DNA of 64,000 nucleotides from Brucella rhizosphaerae (GTDB taxonomy: Bacteria; Pseudomonadota; Alphaproteobacteria; Rhizobiales; Rhizobiaceae): the NCBI RefSeq assembly GCF_002252475.1, contig NZ_NNRK01000034.1:914743-978742 (forward strand), read 5' to 3'. Positions 18,083 to 27,465 of the stretch are shown here, one piece after another (the first letter of the stretch is position 1; each line of letters opens with the position of its first letter). The notes under the pieces are model-generated. The model searched no databases. It was given only the letters and a program-made list of their open reading frames with translations, and was not told the origin of the DNA. A program made the translations under genes and the position numbers.

Positions 18083-18285
18083 ACGTTGCCATGAAACTTA
18101 CCTTTAATGGGCTGATACGCGCGCTCCGTTTCAAGCAGCTGGCAGTGCGTGAGGATATCGCGACGGCACGACCGGTTGTCCAACGTGAAACTGAAAAATC
18201 AAGCGGGGATCACAATGAAGAATGGCGCGAGCGCATTGCAGAAAGCCCTCTACAGAGCATTGAAGAACGACAACGAACTCGTTGA
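18079..18285 (+). CDS. Small hypothetical ORF within the GTA cluster
   Basis: A 68-residue ORF whose ATG overlaps the stop of the head closure gene (ATGA). The N-terminal half (NVAMKLTFNGLIRALRFKQL) is amphipathic/basic; the C-terminal half is charged. It overlaps the following tail-terminator gene by 71 bases. Its coupling speaks for translation, but I recognise no family, and it may merely serve as a relay for ribosomes. Confidence 0.4.
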   Translation: MNVAMKLTFNGLIRALRFKQLAVREDIATARPVVQRETEKSSGDHNEEWRERIAESPLQSIEERQRTR

Positions 18286-18625
18286 AACTCTTGGTGGCGA
18301 ACACGTTTATGACCATGTGCCACCCAGAACACCATTTCCTTATGTCACGTTGGGTGAAACGCTGAGCAAGGACTGGAACACAGCAAGTGAGCCGGGTGGC
18401 GAACATTTTCTCAACATCCAGATATGGGCGCGCGAGGCGGGCCGCAAACATGTGCTCGATATTGCTGGCCGTATTGCCACACGGCTAGATGAGGAGCCAC
18501 TCGAACTGGATGGTCATCGCGTCGTGAATCTCATGCTGACTGAAGTGTTAGCGCGCAATACCGATGGGTTCGGCGGTTATCTTGGCACCATGCGTTACCG
18601 CGCTGTGACTGAACCAGCAGACTGA
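18215..18625 (+). CDS. DUF3168 tail terminator / completion protein (GTA gp8)
   Basis: 136 residues of the DUF3168 family, which caps the tail tube and joins it to the head connector. Hallmarks are ALQKALYRALKNDNELVETL, the PPRTPFPYVTLGE motif and IQIWAREAGRKHVLDIAGRI. ATG at 18215 follows a GCGGGGA ribosome-binding site and puts ALQKALY at the usual N-terminal place; an upstream ATG at 18149 would add 22 unrelated residues. Matches g8 of RcGTA by position. Confidence 0.9.
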   Translation: MKNGASALQKALYRALKNDNELVETLGGEHVYDHVPPRTPFPYVTLGETLSKDWNTASEPGGEHFLNIQIWAREAGRKHVLDIAGRIATRLDEEPLELDGHRVVNLMLTEVLARNTDGFGGYLGTMRYRAVTEPAD

Positions 18626-18718
18626 TGCAGAACCGCTCTGGTCGCACAGTCAACACGCATTTCCAGAAATAAGGTCGACCTTAACTCTGCTGGAAATACT
18701 CAAATCAAGGATCAATAA

Positions 18719-19132
18719 ATGGCAGCTCAACGCGGCAAGGATATCTTGCTGAAAATCGCAGCCGGTGAAACTGCGTTTGAAACTTGCGCAGGCTTACGCA
18801 CGAAGCGCATCGCCTTCAATGCCGAAACCGTTGATGTGACGGATGCCGATGCGGCTGGTCGATGGCGGCAACTACTGGCTGGAAGCGGTGTGCAGCGCGC
18901 TTCGGTCAGTGGATCAGGTATCTTCAAGGATGCAGCTTCGGATACACTGATCCGCAGTCTGTTCTTCAATGGAGAGATCCGCAACTGGCAGATTGTGCTG
19001 CCGGATTTTGGCACCATAACAGGGGCGTTTCAGATCGTAGCGCTCGAGTATGGCGGCAATCACGATGCTGAAGTCACCTTCGAGATCGCACTGGAATCGG
19101 CAGGACTGATTACTTTCGGAGAGGCGCTATGA
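18719..19132 (+). CDS. Major tail tube protein, TP901-1 family (GTA gp9)
   Basis: 137 residues of the TP901-1-type major tail protein: AQRGKDILLKIA, TCAGLRTKRIAFNAETVDVTD, WRQLLAGSGVQRASVSGSG and FKDAASDTLIRSLFF are typical. It polymerises to form the tail tube. It starts 93 bases after the tail-terminator gene and overlaps the following gene by 4 bases. Confidence 0.92.
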   Translation: MAAQRGKDILLKIAAGETAFETCAGLRTKRIAFNAETVDVTDADAAGRWRQLLAGSGVQRASVSGSGIFKDAASDTLIRSLFFNGEIRNWQIVLPDFGTITGAFQIVALEYGGNHDAEVTFEIALESAGLITFGEAL

Positions 19133-19476
19133 TGGTCAATCGCCATCGTGGTGAGGTTGCGGCGAAACTTGACGGCCGCGACTGGACGCTCTGTCTCACG
19201 CTAGGCGCACTTGCCGAGCTGGAAGCAGCTTTTGAAGCAGATAATCTCTCAGACCTCATCGCTCGCTTTTCGACGGGCCGACTTGCTGCTCATGATATGC
19301 AGCGCATCATTTGCGCAGGCCTGCACGGTGGTGGCCATAGTGTGAGTTACGATGATGTTGCAGAAATGCGGGCGGAAGGCGGCGCAGCCGGGTTCGCATA
19401 TATCGTTTCAGCCCTTTTGACTGCAACATTCGGAAGCGCTGAAAAGCCGGAAAGCGATTCCACATCAAACCCTTGA
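19129..19476 (+). CDS. GTA gp10 family tail assembly chaperone
   Basis: 115 residues of the gene-transfer-agent gp10 family (tail assembly chaperone TAC_11 type): NRHRGEVAAKLDGRDWTLCL at the start, LGALAELEAAFEADNLSDL and LAAHDMQRIICAGLHGGGH. Such chaperones coat the tape measure during tail assembly. Coupled by ATGA to the tail tube gene and overlapping the next small gene by 4 bases. Confidence 0.9.
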   Translation: MMVNRHRGEVAAKLDGRDWTLCLTLGALAELEAAFEADNLSDLIARFSTGRLAAHDMQRIICAGLHGGGHSVSYDDVAEMRAEGGAAGFAYIVSALLTATFGSAEKPESDSTSNP

Positions 19477-19688
19477 GTGCCGCAGTTGAATCAGATCCTT
19501 CATTGAAGCCTTTTCCATGGGATGAGGTGATGCGGGCAGGGTTTGGTTTGCTGCGGCTTTCCTCAAAAGACTTCTGGGCAATGACCCCGCGTGAATTAGC
19601 AGCGGCCCTCGGTCCAGTATCGAGTAACGCATATGCCCCCTCGCGTGCGACGCTTGACGCGCTCATGCACGCATTTCCCGACAGGTAA
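19473..19688 (+). CDS. rcc01693-type small tail assembly protein (gp10.1)
   Basis: 71 residues matching the rcc01693 family found between gp10 and the tape measure gene in GTA clusters: FPWDEVMRAGFGLLRLSS, FWAMTPRELAAALG. The start is a TTG at 19473 overlapping the upstream stop (TTGA), an unusual start but the only one that keeps the conserved N-terminus. Probably the second tail assembly chaperone, equivalent to the frameshift product GT in lambda-type phages. Confidence 0.85.
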   Translation: MSAAVESDPSLKPFPWDEVMRAGFGLLRLSSKDFWAMTPRELAAALGPVSSNAYAPSRATLDALMHAFPDR

Positions 19689-19693
19689 ATCAC

Positions 19694-20242
19694 ATGACAG
19701 ATGAAACCGTAACCGTTTCCGTTGAGGCGGACACGAGCGCGTTCGATCGTGCTTTGACCGATCTTGAGAAGCGGTCGTCGAGCTTCGGCTCCAACCTTAG
19801 TACAGCACTCAAAAGCGCAATCGTATCCGGTAAGGGACTGGAAGATGTGCTGCGCGGTCTTGCGAGCAGTCTTGCAGGTTCGGCACTTTCTGCCGGGCTT
19901 CAGCCATTACAAAGTTTAGGCTCGTCATTGATGTCGGGTGTGATGACAGGCATCCGGGGCATTATGCCATTTGCCAAAGGTGGCGTGGTTTCTAGCCCGA
20001 CTTATTTTGGCATGGGCAATGGTTCACTGGGGTTAACTGGTGAAGCCGGTGCAGAAGCCATTCTCCCACTCGCGCGTGGCGCTGACGGTCGGCTTGGAGT
20101 TGCCACGGGTGGTAACACGGGCAAACCTGTGCAGGTCGTCTTCAACATGTCCTCGCCTGATGCGTCGTCTTTCCGCAAATCTGAAGCGCAGCTTTCGACC
20201 ATGCTGGCAGGTGCAGTACGTCGCGGCGCTCGGAGGTTATGA
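19694..20242 (+). CDS. Short tail tape measure protein (GTA gp11)
   Basis: A 182-residue Ser/Gly/Leu-rich protein with an N-terminal helix (DTSAFDRALTDLEKRSSSFG), a hydrophobic middle (SSLAGSALSAGLQPLQSLGS) and the conserved MPFAKGGVVSSPTYFGMG and GLTGEAGAEAILPLARG motifs shared by tape measure proteins. It sets tail length; this size implies a short tail as in GTA particles. It starts 5 bases after the upstream stop. Confidence 0.88.
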   Translation: MTDETVTVSVEADTSAFDRALTDLEKRSSSFGSNLSTALKSAIVSGKGLEDVLRGLASSLAGSALSAGLQPLQSLGSSLMSGVMTGIRGIMPFAKGGVVSSPTYFGMGNGSLGLTGEAGAEAILPLARGADGRLGVATGGNTGKPVQVVFNMSSPDASSFRKSEAQLSTMLAGAVRRGARRL

Positions 20243-20243
20243 G

Positions 20244-20873
20244 ATGAGCGCATTTCACGATGTTCGTTTTCCACTCAGCGTCTCCTTCGGTTCAACCGGA
20301 GGCCCGGAATGGCGCAATGAAATTGTCACGCTCACGTCGGGGATGGAAAAACGTAACGCGCGTTGGGCGCACTCTCGACGCCACTTCGATGCAGGAACGG
20401 GATTGCGTTCGCTTGACGATCTGAAAACTGTGCTTGCCTTCTTTGAAGCTCGACGCGGTTCGCTCCATTCATTTCGTTTCCGCGATCCGTTCGACTTCTC
20501 ATCCGCTGCGGGCAGTGTGGCACCCTCGCCATTTGATCAACAGATTGGATCGGGTGACGGTATCCGCGCTCTTTTCCCGCTCATCAAACGCTATGAAACT
20601 TACGATCGTCCGATTACGCGACCCGTCAACGGATCGGTGTTGATGGGCGTCGATGGCGTGCGGCTTGCAGAAGGCGAAGCTTTTACGTTCGATAGTGCGA
20701 CCGGCAACGTGACGTTTATGCCCGAATATATACCCACCGAGGGAGCCATCGTAATGGCAGGTTTTCTGTTCGATGTGCCGGTGCGCTTCGATACGGACAG
20801 GCTTATGGCCAGCATTGCGTCATTTCAGGCAGGTGAAATTCCTTCCATTCCGATCATTGAGGTCAAGGCATGA
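20244..20873 (+). CDS. DUF2460 distal tail protein (GTA gp12, Dit-like)
   Basis: 209 residues of the DUF2460 / TIGR02217 family: FHDVRFPLSVSFGSTGGPEW, then ARWAHSRRHFDAGTGLRS, FFEARRGSLHSFRFRDPFDF and the C-terminal FDVPVRFDTDRL. It forms the distal tail ring to which the hub binds. ATG at 20244 is preceded by GGAGG and begins just after the tape measure stop; its stop overlaps the next ATG (ATGA). Confidence 0.92.
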   Translation: MSAFHDVRFPLSVSFGSTGGPEWRNEIVTLTSGMEKRNARWAHSRRHFDAGTGLRSLDDLKTVLAFFEARRGSLHSFRFRDPFDFSSAAGSVAPSPFDQQIGSGDGIRALFPLIKRYETYDRPITRPVNGSVLMGVDGVRLAEGEAFTFDSATGNVTFMPEYIPTEGAIVMAGFLFDVPVRFDTDRLMASIASFQAGEIPSIPIIEVKA

Positions 20874-21745
20874 TCCCTGTTCCGGCAGCGCTTGAATCAC
20901 ATTTGAAGGGCGAAGTCACAACCCATTGCTTTGCCTGGTTTATAAGGCGTTCAGACGGTGTTGTTCTGGGTTTCACAGACCATGATAGTACTCTGTTCCT
21001 GATGGGCATTGCCTGCGAACCACTGACCGGTCTGAACAGCAGCGAAGCTACGACCACGCTAGGGCTTTCTGTTGCGGGCGGCGAGGTCGAAGGCGCTCTG
21101 TCTTCAACACGCATCAGCGATATCGATGTTGAGCAGGGTCGCTACGACGGGGCGATCATCGAAAACTATCTGGTCAATTGGGCTAGCTCCGAACAGTACA
21201 TGCTTTTGCGGCGCTGGACTGTTGGTGCGATCAGCCGATCGGGTGGTCGATTTGTCATGGAACTGAAAGGAGCTGCGGCTGCATTCGATGCCGTGTGTGG
21301 CCGCCGTGTATTGCGTCAGTGCAATGCCGTTCTGGGAGATAAACGCTGTGGTGTGAACCAAAGCGATCTTCGGTTCGCGGGTTTTGGATCAGTCATTGTT
21401 GCCGATGGAGCCGTACTGCATGTTGCAGGCCTTGAGGGATTTGCGAGTGGCTGGTTCACCGAAGGTCTTCTGACCTGGGCAAGTGGCAAAAGCCTGGGAA
21501 AGGCAATTCGTGTTCTGGGGCATAGCAGTAATAATCTACGCCTGATCGAGCCGCCTATTCTGCCGGTCGAAACCGGGGACACATTTCGCGTTGTGGCCGG
21601 CTGCGACAAGAGCTTTTCCACCTGCAAGGCTAAGTTCGGAAACGGCGCAAATTTTCGTGGCTTCCCGCATCTGCCCGGCAACGATGCAGCCTTCGCCTAT
21701 GTCAATGGTGTGAACGAATATGATGGGAGTGCGCTGGTTCCATGA
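20870..21745 (+). CDS. DUF2163 baseplate hub protein (GTA gp13)
   Basis: 291 residues of the DUF2163 / TIGR02218 family: FAWFIRRSDGVVLGFTDHD, then YDGAIIENYLVNWASSEQY, CGRRVLRQCNAVLGDKRCGV and a C-terminal CDKSFSTCKAKFGNGANF, which contains the conserved cysteines. It forms the upper part of the tail baseplate. ATGA coupling to both neighbours. Confidence 0.92.
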   Translation: MIPVPAALESHLKGEVTTHCFAWFIRRSDGVVLGFTDHDSTLFLMGIACEPLTGLNSSEATTTLGLSVAGGEVEGALSSTRISDIDVEQGRYDGAIIENYLVNWASSEQYMLLRRWTVGAISRSGGRFVMELKGAAAAFDAVCGRRVLRQCNAVLGDKRCGVNQSDLRFAGFGSVIVADGAVLHVAGLEGFASGWFTEGLLTWASGKSLGKAIRVLGHSSNNLRLIEPPILPVETGDTFRVVAGCDKSFSTCKAKFGNGANFRGFPHLPGNDAAFAYVNGVNEYDGSALVP

Positions 21746-22176
21746 TCATCGCAGATGCTATTTTGACAGAAGCCGAAGGTTGGATCGGCACGCCCTATCG
21801 CCATGGTGCTTCGACGCGTGGTGTGAGCTGCGATTGTCTCGGGCTGGTGCGCGGTATCTGGCGGACCCTTTACGGTAATGAACCAGAAAATTCCGGTATA
21901 TACGCCCCGGACTGGGCAGAGGCTGCATCGGGTGATCCGCTTATGGAAGCAGCGAATAGGCACATGGGACTGCGTAATAGCAGTGATCCCCAGCCCGGCG
22001 ACTTGTTGATCTTTCGTTGGCGCGCTGATGTTGCGGCAAAGCATCTTGGCATAATGGCGCGGGAGAACCGCTTTATCCATGCCTACGAAGGTCATCACGT
22101 GATGGCTTCTGCACTGGTGCCCCAATGGCGCAAGCGGATTGCCGGAGTTTTTATCTTCCCTGAACTGAAAGTGTAA
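21742..22176 (+). CDS. NlpC/P60 cell wall peptidase (GTA gp14)
   Basis: 144 residues of the phage NlpC/P60 family, which cleaves host murein peptides for DNA entry. The catalytic Cys is probably Cys32 (SCDCLGLVRG), with the His in AAKHLGIMA (His101) and a second His in FIHAYEG (His113). GWIGTPYRHGAS precedes the Cys as in the family. Overlaps the DUF2163 gene by 4 bases; the tail-tip gene follows after 3 bases. Confidence 0.92.
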   Translation: MIIADAILTEAEGWIGTPYRHGASTRGVSCDCLGLVRGIWRTLYGNEPENSGIYAPDWAEAASGDPLMEAANRHMGLRNSSDPQPGDLLIFRWRADVAAKHLGIMARENRFIHAYEGHHVMASALVPQWRKRIAGVFIFPELKV

Positions 22177-22179
22177 GCA

Positions 22180-25100
22180 ATGGCGACTATCGTTCTGCAA
22201 GCGGTCGGCGCTGCCGTCGGTGGCATTTTTGGCCCTGTCGGGGCGGCCATCGGTGCCGGACTTGGTGCAATGGGTGGCTACGCCGTCGATACGGCAATCA
22301 TCAACTCGACCCGTCATATGGAGGGCGCGCGCCTCAATAGCGGCCGGATGGCGACAGCGGAAGAAGGCGCGGCACTTCCTTTCGTCTATGGCACGGCACG
22401 GCTTTCAGGCACGTTGATCTGGGCAACGCGGTTTGAGGAAAAGAAAACCACCGAACGTCAAGGCGGCAAGGGTGGTCCGAAGGTGACAACCTATAGCTAT
22501 TTTGGCAATGCCGCTTATGCGGTTGCGGAAGGCGAGATTGCAGGCATACGCCGGGTCTGGGCAGACGGTCAGGAGCTTGATCTCACCGAAGTTGATATGC
22601 GTATCTATCTGGGCACGCAGGAACAACAGGCCGATCCGCTGATCGAAGCCAAGCAGGGAACAGGCAATGCGCCTGCTTATCGCGGCACCGCCTATGTCGT
22701 GTTTGAACGTATTCCGCTTGATGTGTACGGTAATCGTCTGCCGCAATTTCAGTTCGAGGTCATGCGACCAGTCGGTAAGCTCGCGCAGGGCGTTCGTGCT
22801 GTGGCGCTCATTCCGGGGTCCACCGAATTTGGCCTGTCGCCAGGCCCGGTCAGTGACCGGCCGTTTCCGGGTGAAAATCGCACACTCAATCGCAATGCAA
22901 AGCGCGGTCGCAGCGACTGGACGGTTGCCATGGATGAGTTGCAGATGCTTTGCCCGAGCCTCCGTCATGTGGCAATTGTCTTGCCGTGGTTTGGCAATGA
23001 CCTGAGGGCCGGGACGTGCAGCATTCGCCCAGGCGTTACACATCAAAGTTCCTTATCGTCGAGCCAGACCTGGAAAGTTGAGAATGTCACGCGTGCCGAT
23101 GCACATCTTATTTCGACCAGTGGTGAAGGCGCTGCTTATGGCGGCACACCTTCCGACCAAAGCGTAATCGATGCTATCCGAGATGCCAAAGCGCGCGGCC
23201 TTAAGGTAACGCTTTATCCGTTCATCATGATGGACGTGCCCGCCGATAATCAGTTGCCATCGCCTTATGGCGGTGTTGGGCAGTCCGTTTATCCATGGCG
23301 CGGGCGCATTACCTGCCATCCAGCAATTGGAATGGATAGCTCACCCGATAAGACGGTTGAGGCTGGAAATCAGGTCTCGGCTTTCATTAATGGAACATGG
23401 GGTTACAGGCGTTTCCTGAATCATTGTGCAAATCTGGCAAAGCAGGCCGGTGGCGTCGATGCCTTTTTGCTTGGTTCAGAACTTCGGGGTCTCACCAGTA
23501 TCCGTGACAGCCGCGAAAACTTTCCATTTGTCACGCATCTCTGTTCGCTTGCCGCTGAAATGCGACAAAAGCTGGGAAGTGCCTGCCGCATAACCTACGG
23601 CGCCGACTGGACTGAATATTTTGGCTATCAGGCTCAGGATGGAACGGCTGATCTGTTTTTCAATCTCGATCCGCTGTGGTGCCATCCTGCGATAGATGCG
23701 ATTGGCATCGACAATTATATGCCGCTTGCCGATTGGCGGGATAGCGATTTTGTTGGCGGTAATCCTGATGAGTTTGAATCGCCTTACGATCTTGAAGGCC
23801 TGACAGCCAGCATAGAAACAGGCGAGGGCTTCGATTGGTATTACGCGACGAATGAACATCGAGCCGCGCGCGTACGAACTCCGATCAGCGATGGGCTTGC
23901 AGGCAAGCCATGGGTCTATCGTTACAAGGACATTCGCGCGTGGTGAAGCAATCAGCATTATAATCGCATTAATGGGACGGAAGCACCGAGCCCCACTGCC
24001 TGGGCGCCCCAATCCAAGCCAATCTGGTTCACTGAACTTGGGTGCCCGGCGGTCGACAAAGGGCCTAACCAGCCCAATGTCTTCCCCGACCCGAAATCAT
24101 CAGAAAATGCGACACCCTATTTTTCCAACGGTTCGCGCGCTGATATCGGCATGGACCGGTTCCTCCGGGCACATTTCAGACATTGGCCTGAAAATAATGC
24201 AGTCTCGTCTGTCTATGGCGGCTCGATGCTGGACATGGATCGCATTTATTTGTGGTCCTGGGATACGCGGCCATTTCCGGAGTTTCCGCTGAAAGGCGAT
24301 GTGTGGGGAGATACGCCGAACTAGCGCCTCGGCCATTGGCTTAATGGGCGTATCAGCGGAGTTGCGCTTGATGAGTTGATAGCGGCCATACTGGCCGATT
24401 TTGGATTGCCTGAAGCGGATTGTAGCGCGGCGGATGGCTATATGACTGGCTTTGTGATTTCTGAACCATCAACGGCGCGTGGTGTGCTTGAGCCACTCAT
24501 GAACGTGTTTGGCGTGCATGGGTTTGAGCAGGCGGGCCGTTTCGTGTTCCGGAGTATAGGGCGTGCTGCTTCGGCGATTGATGTGGCACATATACTGGTC
24601 GAGTCATCAGATGGCGACGCGTTGAGTTTCGTTCTCGAAGATCAGGGCGATCTGCCTTGTGTTGCCGAACTATACTGTAATGATCCGCTACGCGACTTTC
24701 AGGTGGTGGGTGCATCGGTGCGCCGCGATACAGGGCAGGGAACAGAAAGTCTGAGCATTTCCGGATCGATGGAAATGGGGCAGGCAACTGCCCTTGCAGA
24801 AAGCTGGATGGCACGCCGCTATGCTGAACGGCGAACAGCAAGTTTCTCGCTACCGTGGTCGGGCGCAGCACTGCATGTTGGTGATCGTGTCAGGCTTGAT
24901 GCGCTGGGCGGCGGCCGTAACTACGTCGTGTCCTCTTTGGAAGACGGAGAAGTGCGGACCATTAAGGCCGTAGCACTTGCACCGAATATCGTGTTTGGAG
25001 ACGATGGTGAAACACCGCGGCTTCCGCCTGGAACACCGGTCTCTGATATGAAGCCGCTGTTTCACCTCATTGATTTACCGCTCTGGCCGAGCGCGGAAGA

Positions 25101-25986
25101 TCCAGCCGGTCAGTTACGCGTTGCATGTCATGCTAAACCATGGCGTGGCGTGGTGACCTGCGCGTCACCCTCTGAGGATGGCTTTGTAGAGCGCGGTTTA
25201 ATCGGTGAACGCGCTGTTATGGGCGAGCTGACAACGCCTCTTAAGGGTGCTCCGAGTGGGCGTTTGATCAATCATGGCGTGATAGAGCTGGTGCTTTATT
25301 CGGGCGAATTAGGATCGAGATCATTGGCCCAAATTCTGAACGGGGCTAACACGGCAGTTTTGAAATCCCCTGATGGTCGCTGGGAAGTTTTGCAGTTTCT
25401 TGAGGCAGAGGAAATCGGACAAAACAGATGGCGATTGACGAGAATTTTGCGTGGACAACTTGGGACGGAAATATCAAGCCTGAGCGAGAAGGCGGTAGGG
25501 ACCCCGTTTGTCTTGCTTGACGGTGGTGTGCAGAGCATTGGCCTGCAATCATCTGAAATCGGGCTTGAGCTCAACTGGCGCATAGGGGCCGCAGGCAAGT
25601 CATTCTCAGACGAGTTTTTTGACACGGTGAAAGCCGCAGGTGGCTTGCAGGCGCTGAGGCCTCTGAGCCCCGTACATCTCAAGAGCAAGCGGCTTGGCAA
25701 TGGCGATCTGTCCGTTCATTGGGTCAGGCGCGGCCGGCTAGATGCCGATAGCTGGATGGGTGAGGATATTCCACTCGGTGAGGAGCGTGAGGCCTATCAG
25801 GTGGAGGTCTGGCAGTCCGATACGCTTGTACGGAGCGTAAGAGTTCAGACTGCATCGTGGATCTACCCGAACACAGAGCTCCTTGCTGAATTGGGCACCA
25901 CAGACTTTCAAATCCGCGTTGCAATGTTGAGTGCCAAAACCGGCATGGGTGATTTCACCGTGCTCGATATGTCGAATGTTCTATAA
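22180..25986 (+). pseudogene. GTA gp15 tail-tip / host-specificity megaprotein with two nonsense codons
   Basis: One reading frame of 1,268 codons runs from ATG 22180 to the stop at 25984-25986 but is cut by TGA at 23944-23946 (codon 589) and TAG at 24322-24324 (codon 715). No frameshift is present; the sequence on each side continues the same domain. The N-terminal part is hydrophobic then phage-tail-like; the middle is a glycoside hydrolase TIM-barrel-like domain (DWTEYFGYQAQDG, LWCHPAIDAIGIDNYMP); the C-terminal part is the phage tail lysin-like domain (from IAAILADFGLPEADCSAADG). In family members both stop positions are Trp (KDIR-W-W and PN-W before HWLNGR), so each is a single G-to-A change. 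Left as open reading frames: 22180-23946 and 24376-25986. Confidence 0.9.
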
Positions 25987-26005
25987 ACTTCAGAAGGGAA
26001 ATTTC

Positions 26006-26212
26006 ATGATCGAAGACAAGCCCTGGTATCTTTCTCGCACAGTCTGGGCAGGATTGGTCGCGCTGTTTTTATCGCTGGCGGGTGCATTTGGCCTGATCAG
26101 CGATACGGTCGATCCGGGGGCTCTGACTGATCTACTCCTGCAACTTGCGACCGCTATCGCTGGCCTTATTGCTGTTTTTGGTCGCATAGGGGCAACTTCG
26201 CGCATTTCATAA
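26006..26212 (+). CDS. Small holin-like membrane protein
   Basis: 68 residues with two hydrophobic segments (WAGLVALFLSLAGAFGLIS and DLLLQLATAIAGLIAVFG) and a short charged N-terminus (MIEDKPWYLSRT). Position after the tail-tip gene and the two-helix pattern suggest a holin-like protein for cell lysis, but no lysozyme gene adjoins, so the assignment is tentative. ATG at 26006 has GAAGGGAA upstream and starts 20 bases after the gp15 stop. Confidence 0.55.
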   Translation: MIEDKPWYLSRTVWAGLVALFLSLAGAFGLISDTVDPGALTDLLLQLATAIAGLIAVFGRIGATSRIS

Positions 26213-26427
26213 TTTTACAAAGCGTGATAGCAAAGTTTTGAAAAGCGATATGATCTCGGAATGTTGACGGATGTTCCAGATAATATTATGCATGAAAACA
26301 ACAGTTTAGAATGGCTTCGGTCTCGCAGGCGGGAGAGGGGCTATTTTATGAGCTTAATTTCCTTTGTGTCGAGAAGCAGGGCGTATTGTTCATGCATCGT
26401 TCAGCTGAGAGGCGCTATATAAGGGAC

Positions 26428-26727
26428 ATGATGAAACAGAACCCTGCTCTCAAAATTTTCGCGCTTCTGGCCGTTAGCATTGGTCTGTTGCCGGTCAGTG
26501 CCGGTGCCTTGCCACTTGCAACGCCCCAGAAGTCTAATCTTCTGATTGCCGCTGCTGGCGATTGTGCGGCGGTTGGCGAACAAGTTGCTGCCTCACAGGG
26601 CGGCCAGTTGGCGAAGGCGACACCGACCACACAGAATGGCCGTGCCATGTGTGTTGTCGTGGTGCTTGTACCTGGCCGTGATGGCGAACGCCCGCGCCGT
26701 GTAGAAGTAGCCGTCCCCGCACAGTAA
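26428..26727 (+). CDS. feuN: FeuN-like small periplasmic modulator
   Basis: About 99 residues: a signal peptide (ALKIFALLAVSIGLLPVSAGALP) and a short mature domain with two cysteines (GDCAAVGEQVAAS and GRAMCVVVVLVPGRDGERP). In Sinorhizobium meliloti a small periplasmic protein of this kind, FeuN, is encoded directly before feuP and feuQ and restrains the kinase FeuQ; the position here is the same. Tandem ATGs at 26428 and 26431 precede the signal peptide, and a longer start at 26392 is possible. It lies 25 bases before feuP. Confidence 0.65.
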   Translation: MMKQNPALKIFALLAVSIGLLPVSAGALPLATPQKSNLLIAAAGDCAAVGEQVAASQGGQLAKATPTTQNGRAMCVVVVLVPGRDGERPRRVEVAVPAQ

Positions 26728-26752
26728 TGCGTCCCTGCGAGGAGCCTCAAAC

Positions 26753-27442
26753 TTGCGTATCCTGATCGTTGAAGACGACAAGGACCTGAACAGGCAACTC
26801 TCGGATGCGATGGTTGCCACGGGTTATGTCGTCGATAGTGCTTTTGACGGCGAAGAAGGTCATCATCTGGGCGATACCGAGCCCTACGACGCTGTGATCC
26901 TCGATATTGGCCTTCCGCAAATGGACGGCATCAGTGTGGTCGAGCGCTGGCGAAGCAGCGGACGGACCATGCCGGTTCTGATGCTGACGGCCCGTGATCG
27001 CTGGAGTGACAAAGTTGCCGGTATCGATGCGGGTGCCGATGATTATGTCGCTAAGCCTTTTCATATCGAAGAAGTTCTGGCTCGTTTGCGCGCATTGATC
27101 CGCCGAGCTGCTGGCCATGCTTCGTCTGAACTGGTTTGTGGTTCGCTGCACCTTGATACCAAGACGTCAAAAGCCAGCGTTGATGGCGTTGCGTTGAAGC
27201 TGACTTCGCACGAATATCGTCTGCTCTCCTACCTCATGCATCACATGGACGAGGTTGTTTCACGGACAGAACTGGTTGAGCATCTCTACGATCAGGACTT
27301 TGACCGTGATTCTAACACGATCGAAGTTTTCGTTGGACGTCTGCGCAAGAAGATGGGCGTCGATCTCATCGAAACTGTGCGCGGCATGGGTTATCGCATT
27401 CGCTCGGAAGGGCAGGATGAGACGAAAGGGAGCGGGAACTGA
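26753..27442 (+). CDS. feuP: FeuP-type OmpR family response regulator
   Basis: 229 residues: receiver domain with acceptor Asp51 (AVILDIGLPQMDG), Thr in LMLTARDRW and Lys in VAKPFHIEEVLAR, then a winged-helix Trans_reg_C domain (KLTSHEYRLLSYLMHHMDEV to VFVGRLRKKMGVDLIETVRG). FeuP in rhizobia activates envelope and cyclic-glucan export genes. The start is TTG at 26753 with GAGGAGCC upstream. It overlaps feuQ if the CTG start of the latter is used. Confidence 0.8.
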   Translation: MRILIVEDDKDLNRQLSDAMVATGYVVDSAFDGEEGHHLGDTEPYDAVILDIGLPQMDGISVVERWRSSGRTMPVLMLTARDRWSDKVAGIDAGADDYVAKPFHIEEVLARLRALIRRAAGHASSELVCGSLHLDTKTSKASVDGVALKLTSHEYRLLSYLMHHMDEVVSRTELVEHLYDQDFDRDSNTIEVFVGRLRKKMGVDLIETVRGMGYRIRSEGQDETKGSGN

Positions 27443-27465
27443 AGCTTTTTAGCATTTTCCCCCCT

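Noticed and set aside
23852..24292. ORF in another frame across the gp15 break, suggesting a frameshift
   Set aside because: The original frame continues the homology through both stops, and the two flanking open parts are in the same frame; the alternative frame shows no match.
22180..25986. Programmed stop-codon readthrough of gp15
   Set aside because: The two stops are different (TGA and TAG), both arise from Trp codons, and nothing near them looks like a readthrough or selenocysteine element; a pseudogene is simpler.
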